From: Candidatus Dormiibacterota bacterium
GTDB taxonomy: Bacteria > Chloroflexota > Dormibacteria > Aeolococcales > Aeolococcaceae
Length of the DNA stretch: 64,000 nucleotides
Reading direction: 5' to 3'
Assembly (NCBI GenBank): GCA_003162415.1
Contig: PMOL01000004.1
Span: forward strand, 330,474 to 394,473
Under the pieces are notes generated by a model. It made no database searches. It saw nothing but the letters and a program-made list of their open reading frames with translations, and was not told the origin of the DNA. Numbering within the stretch: the stretch's first letter is position 1; the number at the start of each line of letters is the position of its first letter. The position numbers and the translations under genes are program-made. Of this stretch, positions 8,963 to 20,436 are shown piece by piece.

Positions 8963-9685
8963 GTGTCCGTGTCCGCCGTGCCGGCCGACCCCACCCCTGT
9001 CACCACTACACTGACTGTGGCCGGCCGCGGGCACGGACCCTTCCGTTCGCTCGTGAGCCCTGGCTGGGAGGGGTTCTGCGTGGGGATTGTCGACGCTCCG
9101 TGGATGCTCGGCGTGCGCGCACCCGACCGTGGTCGCGCCATTCTCGTGGTCACCATCGACGGCGAGCTTGCGGTCGCAGTGCGCGACGCCGCCCCCGGCG
9201 GAATGGCGGTCGTCCGGGACGCACGGCCAGACGACGCAGACGCGATCGCGGCCGCGTGTCTCCCGTGGCCGTGGATGGTCGTCGGCAGCGCCGTGGCTCT
9301 GACTCCCGCGCTCGCATCGGTTCTGCGCGACCGGCCGGTGCTGACCTACTGGCTCGGCGATCCTCCGGTCGGGCTTCCGAGCCACGCGCGGTACTTCGAC
9401 CGGCCCGCAGCCCTCCTCGATGCCGTACGAAGTGCATGCGCGGGCAGCGTGGGCGGCATGCGCCTGGCCCCGGGCAGTGGCGTCGAGCTCGAGGACGGCA
9501 CGCTGCTGCGCGGCGCCACGCTCGAATCGTTGGTCGCGGCCTACCCGCGCGGATTCGCATTGCCCGCGCGCAATTTCCGAGCGGTCTCGGACGCGTTGGC
9601 ACGGCACAACGCCGGTTGGTCTCCGCAGCGCGGCAGCGCTGCGGAGATGACGCTGGTGCGATCAGCCGCCCGGTCGCAGCGATGA
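8963..9685 (+). CDS. Unknown protein, first gene of a receiver/HATPase cluster
   Basis: 240 residues; not recognised. It is mostly soluble and Ala/Pro/Val-rich, with no signal peptide or clear membrane helix. There is an LVVTIDGELAVAVRDA stretch, and the C-terminal half alternates hydrophobic and acidic residues. Its stop overlaps the ATG of the receiver gene (ATGA at 9682-9685), so the two are translationally coupled and probably work together. GTG 8963 was used; GTG 8969 is equally possible. It may be the signal-input or output partner of the following two genes. Confidence 0.6.
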   Translation: MSVSAVPADPTPVTTTLTVAGRGHGPFRSLVSPGWEGFCVGIVDAPWMLGVRAPDRGRAILVVTIDGELAVAVRDAAPGGMAVVRDARPDDADAIAAACLPWPWMVVGSAVALTPALASVLRDRPVLTYWLGDPPVGLPSHARYFDRPAALLDAVRSACAGSVGGMRLAPGSGVELEDGTLLRGATLESLVAAYPRGFALPARNFRAVSDALARHNAGWSPQRGSAAEMTLVRSAARSQR

Positions 9686-10350
9686 GGGCGAACCCTGAGG
9701 TGCTCATCCTCGAGGACGATGCCGAGACGCTCGATGAGCTGCAGAACCACTTCACGCGCAAGCGGTTTCATCCGCTCGGTGCGCGGAGCGCGTCGCGCGC
9801 GCTGTCGCTGCTCGAAAACAACCAGTACTCGAGCAGGCCGGTTCTGGCGATCATCGACTGGGACCTCGGCAAGGCCCCTGATCGCAACGCGAGTAGCGGC
9901 GACGTGCTGTCGCGACTCGCACGCGAGCTCCGCGAGTGCCCGGTCATCGTCTACTCGCAGAACATCGACGCGTTCAACGTTCGCAGCCAGATCCAGCGTT
10001 CGCATCCGCGAGCCCTGCTCCACGACAAACGCGACGGCGATGCGTCATTGCTCGAGCGCATCGACAGGATGCTCGATCGCACCGTCGGCGACCTCCGGAT
10101 CCACGACGGGACGGTGGTCGTGCACCTCCCGACCCTCGACCAACACCATCACCGCGAGGCGATCCGGCTGGTGGTGCACCACCCCGACATCGTGACCTTC
10201 CACTCGGATACCGCGACCAAGGCGGTTCGCCGTTTCGGTGAGTGGCTGCACAGCCACAACTCGGCGGTGCGGCTCGTGAGTCATGGCAACCGCAAATACC
10301 GGCTCACCGTGGCCGCAAGCGAGGTGTTCGCGCCCGACGCCGAGGCGTGA
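9682..10350 (+). CDS. Response regulator with N-terminal receiver and unknown C-terminal domain
   Basis: 222 residues. Residues 1-~125 are a receiver domain: acidic pocket VLILEDD at 7-13, phospho-acceptor Asp in AIIDWDLGK near residue 57, the conserved Ser in VIVYSQN near 92-94 and Lys in LLHDKRDG near 115. All key residues are kept, so phosphorylation is expected. The C-terminal ~95 residues (GDLRIHDGTVVVHLPTL to the end) match no output domain I know; LytTR-like DNA binding is possible but unproven. ATG overlaps the previous stop, and the stop overlaps the GTG of the next gene. Confidence 0.75.
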   Translation: MRANPEVLILEDDAETLDELQNHFTRKRFHPLGARSASRALSLLENNQYSSRPVLAIIDWDLGKAPDRNASSGDVLSRLARELRECPVIVYSQNIDAFNVRSQIQRSHPRALLHDKRDGDASLLERIDRMLDRTVGDLRIHDGTVVVHLPTLDQHHHREAIRLVVHHPDIVTFHSDTATKAVRRFGEWLHSHNSAVRLVSHGNRKYRLTVAASEVFAPDAEA

Positions 10351-11657
10351 ATCTCACCCTCGCCGAGATCGCCGAGCTGCCCCTGGCCGCGGCGCTCGTG
10401 GACGCCGCCGGCGCGGTGGTCGCGCGAACCCCCGAGTGGGACGGACCTGGGCCCGGAGCCGTCTCCTACCCGGTTCGCAGCGTGCGCCTCGTGGTTCGAA
10501 CCGAGCCGGCGTCCGCGCAGTGCGACGAGCTCCTCAGCCGCCTGCTCGACACCATCGACAGCGCAGCAACTGCCCTCACAGGCACGCATGCGCAGCGGGT
10601 TCGCATGCTCGCGGGTTCGCTCCGGCTCGTCGCCGGGCGCGAGCCGGGCGGGTGGGGCACCACCGATGACGTCATCGACATGGCTCGGGCGGGAATCACC
10701 GCTCGCACCGGCCTCAGCGTGGAGGTGGCGGCGGGACCCGCTCGTCCGGTTCTCGGTCCAGAGATCGCCGCGCTCGTCCTCGTCCAGCTCGCCGTCAACG
10801 CGGAACGGCACGACGCCGCCACCTCGGTCCGGCTCGAGGTCGACCGCACCACGTTCCGGGTCGTCTGGCGTCACGCGGGGGCTGCGCCGCGCATCACCAC
10901 CGCGCGGCGGCGGGCCGAGCGTGATCGCTGGGGTCTCGGCTTCGCGCGTATCGCAGCCGACGCCATCGGCGGCACGGTGTATCCGCCGCGCGCCACCGGC
11001 GACGGGGCACTTGCAGCAACGCTCGAGCTGGGCATCCGCCGCCTGGCGTTGCCGCTTGCCGCTATCCATGACGGTCGCATCCTCAGAGCGACCCGGTCCT
11101 GGGACGAGGAGACCGGGTTGGCCCCAGGGAGCGCGACGGGGAACGGATCCAGGCTCGCGACCATCGAGGCGGCTGCCGCCTCTATGCCCGGGCGCATCGT
11201 GGTGGATACGGGTTTCAGCGCCCGGGCGGCCCTACGGGCGCTCTGGGTGGCGGTGCCCCCGGACGATTCAAGCGTTCGAGCCCGAGAGGTCGTCGCGGGT
11301 CTCGTCCACGAGCGGGCGCTGTCGGATCACATCGAGGAGCCGGCTCGTTCGAACATCGGCGGCCTGGCCCTGCTGCTGGCGACGTTGCTCGGTGAGCCGA
11401 TGCCGCGGGTCCCGATTGCCGCCTGGTCGCGACGGTTGCACGAGTTGCCGCGCGTCCTCGCCATGGCCGGTGAGCTCCCGGAGTTCGACGGCGTCGGTGC
11501 CATCGACCCGCAGGTGGTCGCCGTGCTTGCGCCATCCGGCGCCGGATTCGAGGTCGACGGCGGCAGGCTCTGGCTTCGCGTCCGCGAGGAGTGCCGCGAC
11601 GACGCGGCGGTTCGGGTGCTGCTCAGGCCAGGCGAGAATCGGATCCCGCTGGGCTGA
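10347..11657 (+). CDS. HATPase-domain protein (histidine-kinase-like, no visible HisKA)
   Basis: 436 residues. A GHKL ATPase fold spans roughly residues 110-230, with an N-box-like LVQLAVNAERHD and a G-box WGLGFARIAADAIGG. I see no HisKA dimerisation helix with a phospho-acceptor His before it; residues ~55-90 are helical and could replace it. The last ~200 residues match nothing known. GTG 10347 overlaps the receiver stop (GTGA), so the three genes 8963-11657 form one coupled unit. It is probably a divergent sensor kinase or a partner-switching ATPase. The 3' end overlaps the convergent gene by 35 bases. Confidence 0.65.
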   Translation: MNLTLAEIAELPLAAALVDAAGAVVARTPEWDGPGPGAVSYPVRSVRLVVRTEPASAQCDELLSRLLDTIDSAATALTGTHAQRVRMLAGSLRLVAGREPGGWGTTDDVIDMARAGITARTGLSVEVAAGPARPVLGPEIAALVLVQLAVNAERHDAATSVRLEVDRTTFRVVWRHAGAAPRITTARRRAERDRWGLGFARIAADAIGGTVYPPRATGDGALAATLELGIRRLALPLAAIHDGRILRATRSWDEETGLAPGSATGNGSRLATIEAAAASMPGRIVVDTGFSARAALRALWVAVPPDDSSVRAREVVAGLVHERALSDHIEEPARSNIGGLALLLATLLGEPMPRVPIAAWSRRLHELPRVLAMAGELPEFDGVGAIDPQVVAVLAPSGAGFEVDGGRLWLRVREECRDDAAVRVLLRPGENRIPLG

Positions 11658-12360
11658 CCATCGGCGTTGCCGGGGAGCGCAGCAGGAGTGACGTGATCGC
11701 GGCGAGCAGCGGATGCGCAGCACGTTCGGCCGCTGTGGCGCCCGCTTCCTCGAGAGCCTCGTCGAGCCGCAGAAGATCAGCGGCAAGAACCCGTACGGCG
11801 GCATGAATGATGGCCGCCGGATCGTCCGCCCCCGCGGGCTCCCAGCCATTGTCATCAGTGGCCGGCGGAACTTCGGGAGGCAATTCGACGCCGTCGCGAG
11901 CTCCAGTCGCGTACGCCGTCGCCCAGACGTCATATCCGAGCGACTCCTGGTGTCGCAAGCGCGCCGCGAGCCGCCGCAACGGATCAGGGTCACCGCCAAG
12001 CACGGCTGCCTGTTCGACCAGCCGGAGGACCAGCAGCTTCTGATACCGAGCAACCCAGTACCGGGAGACGCCGGCGGTGAGCAGCCGGGACAGCCGAACG
12101 TGGGCGATGCTGATCCGAGCGGCCGACGGCCCGCCGGAATCGGGCACCAGCACTTCAACGTCACGGCCCACATCCCATACACCCCCAAGCAGGCGAACGA
12201 TCGAGGTGGGCCGCCACGCGTCGATCGATGCGTCCCACCAGTCAACCGGGACATCAGCGAACGAGCGCTCGCCGGTGCTCGTGAGGAGCGCTTGATGCAG
12301 CTCGTCACGGGGACGTGTGGCGAGAAGCGACCAGCCGGCGGGAAGTGTGTGTATAGCCAT
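11623..12360 (-). CDS. Unknown soluble protein
   Basis: 245 residues; not recognised. Trp- and Arg-rich with helical segments (ISIAHVRLSRLLTAG; YQKLLVLRLVEQAAVLGG), no signal peptide and no membrane helix. The N-terminus MAIHTLPAGWSLLATRPRDE may bear a small beta region. It converges on the HATPase gene with a 35-base overlap and is preceded by a 324-base non-coding gap. Codon use is like that of its neighbours. I cannot assign a function. Confidence 0.6.
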   Translation of the reverse strand: MAIHTLPAGWSLLATRPRDELHQALLTSTGERSFADVPVDWWDASIDAWRPTSIVRLLGGVWDVGRDVEVLVPDSGGPSAARISIAHVRLSRLLTAGVSRYWVARYQKLLVLRLVEQAAVLGGDPDPLRRLAARLRHQESLGYDVWATAYATGARDGVELPPEVPPATDDNGWEPAGADDPAAIIHAAVRVLAADLLRLDEALEEAGATAAERAAHPLLAAITSLLLRSPATPMVSPAGSDSRLA

Positions 12361-12523
12361 CGAAATCTGTGCTGGGATGTAGAGAAAACGGATGCAAAAA
12401 GCGGCGCGCTGCCGTGACTGGCGTGCAGTATGCCCCGGATCTGCCGTAAACGGTGTACTGCGGGCGACAAATGGCGGTTGACCGGGCGGCTACGGTTGGA
12501 GGCAGAGGTGGCGCCGCTTCGAG

Positions 12524-12660
12524 AGGCAGGTGGTGACGACGGTCACCCGGGTCGCAGCGAATTTGGTAGCGACCGAAGGAGCGCGACAATCTGCTGGCGC
12601 GAACGAGGGAGCGGACAAGCTGAGCGGCGGCCCGGGTGATCGGCGTCACCACCCCTGCCT
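12524..12660. repeat. Long imperfect inverted repeat (structured RNA or miniature element)
   Basis: Left arm 12524-12551 and right arm 12631-12660 are near-perfect complements: both read AGGCAG..GTGGTGACG then TCACCCGGG when the right arm is reversed. There are two substitutions (one a G-U pair in RNA) and a two-base insertion. The 79-base interior contains two similar units with GGAGCG(C)GACAA(T/G)CTG and an inner GTCGC/GCGAC stem. Confidence 0.7.
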
Positions 12661-12661
12661 C

Positions 12662-12680
12662 TGCCCGCCATCGGCGGGCA
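12662..12680 (-). terminator. Hairpin just after queF
   Basis: TGCCCGCC-ATC-GGCGGGCA, a perfect 8-bp stem four bases beyond the queF stop in the direction of transcription. There is no T-run, so it may act as an RNA 3' end or a pause rather than a classic terminator. Confidence 0.45.
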
Positions 12681-12684
12681 GCCC

Positions 12685-13122
12685 CTACGGCTCCGTCTGT
12701 GCCCCGCGTCCCGTCGACCACCAGGGATCCACCTCGCCTTGCCATGTGGACTGGCGGTGATGTGCTCGTACGACCGTTTTGATGTTGCCGCGCACGTTGA
12801 AGTCGCCGACCACTTCGCAGTACCGGGGTTCGAGCAGCGAGACGAGGTCGCCGAGAACTACATTGACGACGTCTTCGTGGTAGACGTTTTGATTGCGGTA
12901 CCCGTTGATATAGAGCTTCAACGATTTCAACTCGACACAGCGCGGGCCGGGGACGTATCGGATGTGCAAGGTTGCGAAATCGGGGAAGCCGGAGATCGGA
13001 CAGAGGCAGGTGAACTCGGGGATGGTGAACTGGATGGTGTAGTCGCGGTCGGGCGTACGGTTGTCGAAGGCTTCCAGCCTGGCCTCGCGGATCGCGCGCG
13101 TGCCGTACAGTTCGTCGCTCAT
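12685..13122 (-). CDS. queF: NADPH-dependent 7-cyano-7-deazaguanine reductase
   Basis: 145 residues, the compact (unimodular) form. It reduces preQ0 to preQ1 in queuosine synthesis. EFTCLCPISGFPDFATLHI holds the thioimide-forming Cys (Cys41) and the general-acid Asp (Asp48); the QueF signature ELKSLKLY is at residues 64-71. The C-terminal ~25 residues (STWQGEVDPWWSTGRG) extend a little beyond the usual end. ATG overlaps the stop of the upstream transporter gene by four bases, so the two are coupled. No other queuosine genes are in the window, which suggests salvage of preQ0 or preQ1. Confidence 0.93.
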   Translation of the reverse strand: MSDELYGTRAIREARLEAFDNRTPDRDYTIQFTIPEFTCLCPISGFPDFATLHIRYVPGPRCVELKSLKLYINGYRNQNVYHEDVVNVVLGDLVSLLEPRYCEVVGDFNVRGNIKTVVRAHHRQSTWQGEVDPWWSTGRGAQTEP

Positions 13123-13841
13123 TGCTCCGCTCCGCGCAACCGCGCGCGCAGGGATGCAAGCGGGATCGGCGCGAACTTGGTGTCGCGATCGTACGTGTCC
13201 ACACCCTCGATGCGCTTGAGCGCTGTGACCAGAGCGTAGGTGATCGGGGTGGCGATCACCTCGTAGAGGACCTTCACGACCCAGACGTCGCGAATGATGA
13301 TGATGAGCACCGACCAGGGTTGGAGGCCACCGAATGCGAGTGAGATGAAGACTGCGCTGTCCACTCCCTGGCCGACGAGCGTGGATCCGATGGTGCGCGT
13401 CCAGAGGAAACGCCCCTTGGTCGCCACCTTCAACCTCGCCAGGACGAAGGCATTGAGAAACTCGCCGAGCAGGTAGGCCGTGAGCGATGCCAGCACGAGT
13501 CGCGGGCTCTCACCGAGTACGCGCGCGTACGCGGCCTGATCGCTGTAGTGCGCGTTGGCCGGGATGGCGATCGCGGCCGCGATGAACAGCACCACGATGA
13601 TGTTCGCGAAGAATCCCGTCCATATCACCGTGCGCGCCACACGGTAGCCCCACACCTCGGTGAGCACGTCGCCGAAGAGGTACGCGAGCGGAAAGATCAC
13701 GATCGCAGCCGGGACCGAGAACGGTCCGACGTCGGCGATCTTGACCGCGAGGATGTTGGACGCCACCAGCGTCGCGACGAAGAGCGACGAGATGGCGAGG
13801 AGCAGGGGGCTCGGGACGCGTGAAGGAGGGCGCTGCGTCAT
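13119..13841 (-). CDS. Queuosine precursor transporter (YhhQ/VUT family)
   Basis: 240 residues with about six membrane helices. The family imports preQ0/preQ1-type 7-deazapurines across the inner membrane. Recognised from NILAVKIADVGPFSVPAAI, FPLAYLFGDVLTEVWGYR and GQGVDSAVFISLAFGG. Placement directly upstream of queF, with a four-base overlap, supports the substrate. ATG 13841 directly abuts the ATG of the divergent DMT gene at 13842; the ORF runs much further upstream but only as antisense of that gene. Promoter sequences must therefore lie within coding DNA on one side. Confidence 0.88.
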   Translation of the reverse strand: MTQRPPSRVPSPLLLAISSLFVATLVASNILAVKIADVGPFSVPAAIVIFPLAYLFGDVLTEVWGYRVARTVIWTGFFANIIVVLFIAAAIAIPANAHYSDQAAYARVLGESPRLVLASLTAYLLGEFLNAFVLARLKVATKGRFLWTRTIGSTLVGQGVDSAVFISLAFGGLQPWSVLIIIIRDVWVVKVLYEVIATPITYALVTALKRIEGVDTYDRDTKFAPIPLASLRARLRGAEQ

Positions 13842-14735
13842 ATGGAGCCGCACAGCGTAGAAGATCTCGCCGTGAGCAGACGTGGCCTGGTCCTCTTCGT
13901 GGCGATGTGCGTGATCTGGGGCATCCCTTATCTGCTCATCAAGGTGAGCCTCGAAGGCCTGGGACCGGTCGACCTCGTCTTCTTCCGGTTCGCGCTCGGC
14001 GCCCTCCTGCTGGTCCCGATCGCGCTGGGTCGCGTCGAAATCCGTCCACTGCTCGGTCGCTGGGGTTGGATCGTCGCGTACACGATCATCGAGATGGGGA
14101 TCCCGTGGGTGCTCCTGTCGGACGCCGAGTTGCGCATCTCGAGCTCGCTGTCCGGACTGCTTGTCTCGACGGTGCCCCTCATCGGCGTGGTGATCGGGCT
14201 GGTCACGCGAAGTGGCGAGCACCACGGCTGGCGCCGGATCCTCGGCCTCTGCATCGGCCTTGTCGGAGTCGGCGTGCTGGTCGGCTTCGACGTCTCGTCG
14301 TCCACCTTCGGTGCGATCGCAGAGGTGCTTGCGGTCGCGATCTGTTACGCGACCGGGCCGTACATCATCAACCGCAAGTTGAGCGACCTCCCGTCCCTCG
14401 GGGTGATCGCGAGCTCGCTGCTCCTGGCGGCGGTCGCCTACGCGCCGGCCGCGCTCATCCAGCTGCCCCACGCCTGGCCGTCAGGCGAGGTGATCGCCGC
14501 TGTGCTCACGCTCGGCATCGTCTGCACCGCGCTTGCATTCCTGCTCTTCTTCGCGCTCATCCGGGAGATCGGCCCGGTCCGCTCGACGGTGATCACATAC
14601 GTGAACCCGGCGGTGGCGGTCACGCTCGGGGTGATCCTGCTCCACGAACGTCTGACCGGCGGGATCGCCGTGGGTTTCGTCCTCATCCTCTGCGGGTCGG
14701 TGCTTGCGGCGAGAGCCGCTCCGTCGCGGACCTGA
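13842..14735 (+). CDS. EamA/DMT-family transporter
   Basis: 297 residues, ten predicted membrane helices arranged as two EamA repeats (first about residues 15-145, second about 155-290). Typical motifs are AMCVIWGIPYLLIKVSL at the start and EIGPVRSTVITYVNPAVAV in the second repeat. These carriers export amino acids or other metabolites; the substrate cannot be told from sequence. ATG 13842 leaves no gap to the divergent transporter start; GTG 13873 (MSRRGLVLF) would leave about 30 bases and is a reasonable alternative. It converges on clpB with a six-base gap. Confidence 0.85.
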   Translation: MEPHSVEDLAVSRRGLVLFVAMCVIWGIPYLLIKVSLEGLGPVDLVFFRFALGALLLVPIALGRVEIRPLLGRWGWIVAYTIIEMGIPWVLLSDAELRISSSLSGLLVSTVPLIGVVIGLVTRSGEHHGWRRILGLCIGLVGVGVLVGFDVSSSTFGAIAEVLAVAICYATGPYIINRKLSDLPSLGVIASSLLLAAVAYAPAALIQLPHAWPSGEVIAAVLTLGIVCTALAFLLFFALIREIGPVRSTVITYVNPAVAVTLGVILLHERLTGGIAVGFVLILCGSVLAARAAPSRT

Positions 14736-14741
14736 CCGGGA

Positions 14742-17378
<2,637 letters not shown>

Positions 17379-17410
17379 GACACTCTTAGTACCACCGTGC
17401 GGGGGGCGGC

Positions 17411-17416
17411 TAATCT
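17411..17416 (+). promoter_or_regulatory. -10 box TAATCT, leaderless promoter of the MBL hydrolase
   Basis: TAATCT ends six bases before ATG 17423, and no ribosome binding site is present. Confidence 0.6.
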
Positions 17417-17422
17417 TCCCTG

Positions 17423-18160
17423 ATGCGCCTCACCGTCCTCGGCAGTGGCAGTGCCTTCAGCAGCTGCGGCTGCAACGCCGGGTACCTCGTCGACGGGCGC
17501 GTTCTGGTCGACTGTGGCGCCCCGGTCCCGGCCCTCGTTCGGCGCGCCGCGACGTCGATCCACGCCATCACGCTGATCCTGCTCACGCACTTCCACGCGG
17601 ACCACAGCTTCACGCTGCCAACCGTCCTTGGAGCCCGAGCCTTCGCTGACGTCACGTCCCCCGGGATGCTGGTGATCGGTGGACCGGTGGGCACTCGCGA
17701 ATACGTGTCTCGCCTGCTCAGCGACGGCTATGGCGCGCACATCCGCAATGAGGTCGATGTCAACGTCGCTCCCGTGTACGAGGTGCTGCAGGACGGCAGT
17801 GATGTCGAGCTGGCCGGCTACCGCGTTCAGAGCCACGCCGTGGTGCACAGCACGGGTCCGTCGCTTGCGTACCGCGTCACCGATGCCAATGGCGTGTCGA
17901 TCGGCTTCTCAGGCGACAGCGAGATGTGCGGTGGTCTCCGCCGGGCAATTGCGGGATGCGACCTCTTCGTCTGCGAGTGCACCGGATGGGATGGCCCGAC
18001 ACCGGGCGGTCATCTGTGGCGTGAGGAGGTGGCCGGTCTCATGGTCGAGAATCCGCGCACCCGCTTCCTCCTCAGTCACCTGGCGGAGCGCCGTCCCCTG
18101 CCGGGTGCGCTGGTAGCGCACGACATGCTCAGCCTGGAGATTTCCGCGGTCGCAACGTAG
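17423..18160 (+). CDS. RNase Z-like metallo-beta-lactamase-fold hydrolase
   Basis: 245 residues. The N-terminus [12 protein letters not shown] is that of RNase Z-type MBL enzymes. The zinc site THFHADH is near residue 60, a further His lies in SHAVVHS, Asp in GFSGDSEMC, and a late His in LLSHLAER. The exosite arm of true RNase Z is short or missing, so a phosphodiesterase or ribonuclease of the ElaC/AtsA type is likelier than tRNA 3' processing. The genome-encoded CCA on the nearby tRNA says nothing either way. The 3' end overlaps the convergent transglutaminase gene by 32 bases. Confidence 0.85.
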   Translation: MRLTVLGSGSAFSSCGCNAGYLVDGRVLVDCGAPVPALVRRAATSIHAITLILLTHFHADHSFTLPTVLGARAFADVTSPGMLVIGGPVGTREYVSRLLSDGYGAHIRNEVDVNVAPVYEVLQDGSDVELAGYRVQSHAVVHSTGPSLAYRVTDANGVSIGFSGDSEMCGGLRRAIAGCDLFVCECTGWDGPTPGGHLWREEVAGLMVENPRTRFLLSHLAERRPLPGALVAHDMLSLEISAVAT

Positions 18161-20432
18161 CCCGGATCAGCGCCCGACGCCAGGTCCGCAGCGCATGCGC
18201 CCGATCGTGTCGCGAGGCGCCGGAGGCACTGAACTCGGCGCGAGCGGTCACATTGGCGAGCTCGTCGAGTGCCGATTCAGCCCGGGGTCGAGCCCGGGCA
18301 AGGCGGGCTGCAAAGGCCCTGTGGGTCTCGGCTTTTCGCCGATCGACCCCCGAGATCACCCCGAGCGTCTCCACTCGCTTCCAGGCGCCGGCCAGCGAGC
18401 GCGGGAGCAGCATCCAGAGCGCCAGGGCGACGATCAGCACGACGATGGCGGCGAGCACCGCCAGCGAGATCACCACGGACGCAGGCACTGCCGCGTGGGT
18501 CTTCGGTGTGTTCAGGTTCCCGGGGTCGTTGCTAAAGTTTCCGGGCTTGGGGGTCGGCCCAGCCCTGGGGGTCGCCGGCGCCGCGCTGGGAACGGTCGTC
18601 ACCGCCTGCGAGCCACGAGGGAAGGGCTGGTAGTTGCCCTGGCTCGACGGTGGCGTGGGCTCGAAGGGAATCCACCCGTAGCCGGGGAAGTACGCCTCGA
18701 CCCAGCTGTGGGCATCGCTGGTGGTGACCGCTTCCTGGGACGGTCCGCCCCGTTCATTTTGTGCTTGCGTTGTCCCAGGGCCGTACCCGCTCACGAGCCG
18801 GGTGGGGATCTTGAGGCTGCGGAGCATCGATCCCATTGCGGAGGCGAAATACTGGCAGTACCCCTTGTGGCTCGTGGTCAGAAAGTAGACGACCGGCCAG
18901 ATGGTGCCGCTCTTGTCCTGGGGCGGATTGAGCGTGTACTGGAAGTACAGCGGATCGCGGAGATGATTCTGGATGGCCATCGCCTCGTCGTACGGGTCAG
19001 TCGGACCGCCCGCGATCCACTGCTTGGCGAGGTTGAGAATCGTCTCGGCGCCCCTGGTGGAGTCGTCGCCCAGGGTCGTGTACTGCTGAACCCAGGCCGG
19101 GTACTTGATCCCCGCAGCCTGCAGCTGCGCCGCTGAGGCAGTCGAGACGTAGGCGGTGGTCTGAATGGTTGTCGCCCCCTGGATGTCCTGGTCGGCTGTC
19201 ACCTCGTCGACGGTGTAGAGCGCGGTCTCGGTGCCGTTGACCTGGCCGCCGGCCCGCCCTGGCAGGTTCGCCGACACCGGGTCACCCGTGAACGGCACGA
19301 GTGGCGTCGACCCGGTCGCTCTCGGCTGCATCGTCAGCTTTGCGGTGACCAAGGATTCGGCGTTGCCGATACCACCGTCAGACAGGTTGATGTCTCGCGG
19401 GAGCAAACCCGCCGGATACTGCAGCTCAGTCCAGGAATCGCCGGCCCACGCATTGGGACTCTCAGGGAACCAGCTGCCGTTGGCGAACTCAGTGTCGTTG
19501 TCGACCCGGATGTACACGGGTGATGAAGTGTTTGCGGTGTAGGTCATGACCGGCTGCGGATGGCTGACGAGCCGTCCACCCAGGATCACGGAAGGGTTGA
19601 AGCCGATGGTATCGGCACCTCCAGTGATCGTCACGCCACTGCCACGGCCCCCGGTCCCGAAGCTGAGCCCATGGGGAAAGAGTCGCGCCGATATGTCAGT
19701 GGTCGATATGGGAGGGAGCACCAGCGCAACGATCGTGAGCACGACGGCGACCGCCGCGGCGCTGCTGCCGAACCGCCAGCCGAGGCCGTCGAGCGGTGTG
19801 ATGCGCGACGCGGTCCACCGATCGCCGAGCGACCCCAGATATGCGGCGGCGACCACGCCGATGGCGAGGACCACTGCAATCGTCTCGGGCAGCGCGATCG
19901 GATCGGGACTCTGGGCGTTGACGACGTTGGTGGCAAGAACTGAGAACACCGGGATCACAGCGATGACGCCGCGATGCTCGCGAAGGACCATCCATCCAAG
20001 CCAGTACCCGCAGAGGAAGAGAATCGCGCAGAGACCGACGGTGAAATCCCAGTCCTGTGTCGAGGCGAGCCCGGTGAAGATCGCGCTCAGGTAGTGCCCG
20101 GCGACGGTGCCGGCCGACTGTCCCGGAAGCGCCGGCATGGCCGCGAGAGTCGTCGGCACGATCGCGGCGAGACCCAGGAATGGCGCCGCGATCGCGGTGG
20201 TGATACGCGGAGCGCGCGCCTGGGCGAGGAGCGCCGCCTCGACCACCGATGTTACGGCGACCACGATGGCGCCGCCGCCGCCGTGAACCCACCCGGCGGC
20301 GAGCACCGCCCACGCCGTGGCGGCGATCAGTGCGACGCAGAGGACGGCGGAGATCTCGAAGCTGTGGTCCCGGGATGCCTTGCTCAGCGCCGGTTCGCGG
20401 AGCGGGATGGTGCGGTCGACGTACGCGTCCAT
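18129..20432 (-). CDS. TgpA-like membrane transglutaminase
   Basis: 767 residues. The N-terminal ~230 residues hold six or so membrane helices, then an extracellular part. The transglutaminase core has Cys in KGYCQYFASAMG (about residue 526), His in SDAHSWVEAYFPGYGW (about 576) and the third catalytic position in FEPTP, with Glu rather than Asp. Another membrane helix (VISLAVLAAIVVLIVALALW) precedes a cytoplasmic DUF4129-like tail. With the upstream DUF58 and MoxR genes it forms a widespread operon thought to act on cell-envelope proteins. ATG 20432 lies four bases after the DUF58 stop; a GTG at 20479 is possible. Confidence 0.88.
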   Translation of the reverse strand: MDAYVDRTIPLREPALSKASRDHSFEISAVLCVALIAATAWAVLAAGWVHGGGGAIVVAVTSVVEAALLAQARAPRITTAIAAPFLGLAAIVPTTLAAMPALPGQSAGTVAGHYLSAIFTGLASTQDWDFTVGLCAILFLCGYWLGWMVLREHRGVIAVIPVFSVLATNVVNAQSPDPIALPETIAVVLAIGVVAAAYLGSLGDRWTASRITPLDGLGWRFGSSAAAVAVVLTIVALVLPPISTTDISARLFPHGLSFGTGGRGSGVTITGGADTIGFNPSVILGGRLVSHPQPVMTYTANTSSPVYIRVDNDTEFANGSWFPESPNAWAGDSWTELQYPAGLLPRDINLSDGGIGNAESLVTAKLTMQPRATGSTPLVPFTGDPVSANLPGRAGGQVNGTETALYTVDEVTADQDIQGATTIQTTAYVSTASAAQLQAAGIKYPAWVQQYTTLGDDSTRGAETILNLAKQWIAGGPTDPYDEAMAIQNHLRDPLYFQYTLNPPQDKSGTIWPVVYFLTTSHKGYCQYFASAMGSMLRSLKIPTRLVSGYGPGTTQAQNERGGPSQEAVTTSDAHSWVEAYFPGYGWIPFEPTPPSSQGNYQPFPRGSQAVTTVPSAAPATPRAGPTPKPGNFSNDPGNLNTPKTHAAVPASVVISLAVLAAIVVLIVALALWMLLPRSLAGAWKRVETLGVISGVDRRKAETHRAFAARLARARPRAESALDELANVTARAEFSASGASRHDRAHALRTWRRALIRATLRPRKSPG

Positions 20433-20436
20433 CTGG

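Larger units (their letters stand above)
12361..12684. other. Non-coding gap carrying a large inverted-repeat element
   Basis: No convincing gene. The first ~160 bases show nothing clear apart from the upstream region of the 11623-12360 gene. Bases 12524-12660 form the inverted-repeat element described separately, and 12662-12680 is a compact hairpin next to the queF stop. Confidence 0.6.

Noticed and set aside
12305-13204. 299-codon minus-strand frame through the inverted-repeat element and queF
   Set aside because: It overlaps queF in another frame, and its middle is merely the translation of the inverted repeat.
13842-14471. N-terminal extension of the queuosine-precursor transporter
   Set aside because: The extension is antisense to the DMT transporter and is His/Asp/Arg-rich junk. 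The family starts near MTQRPPSR.
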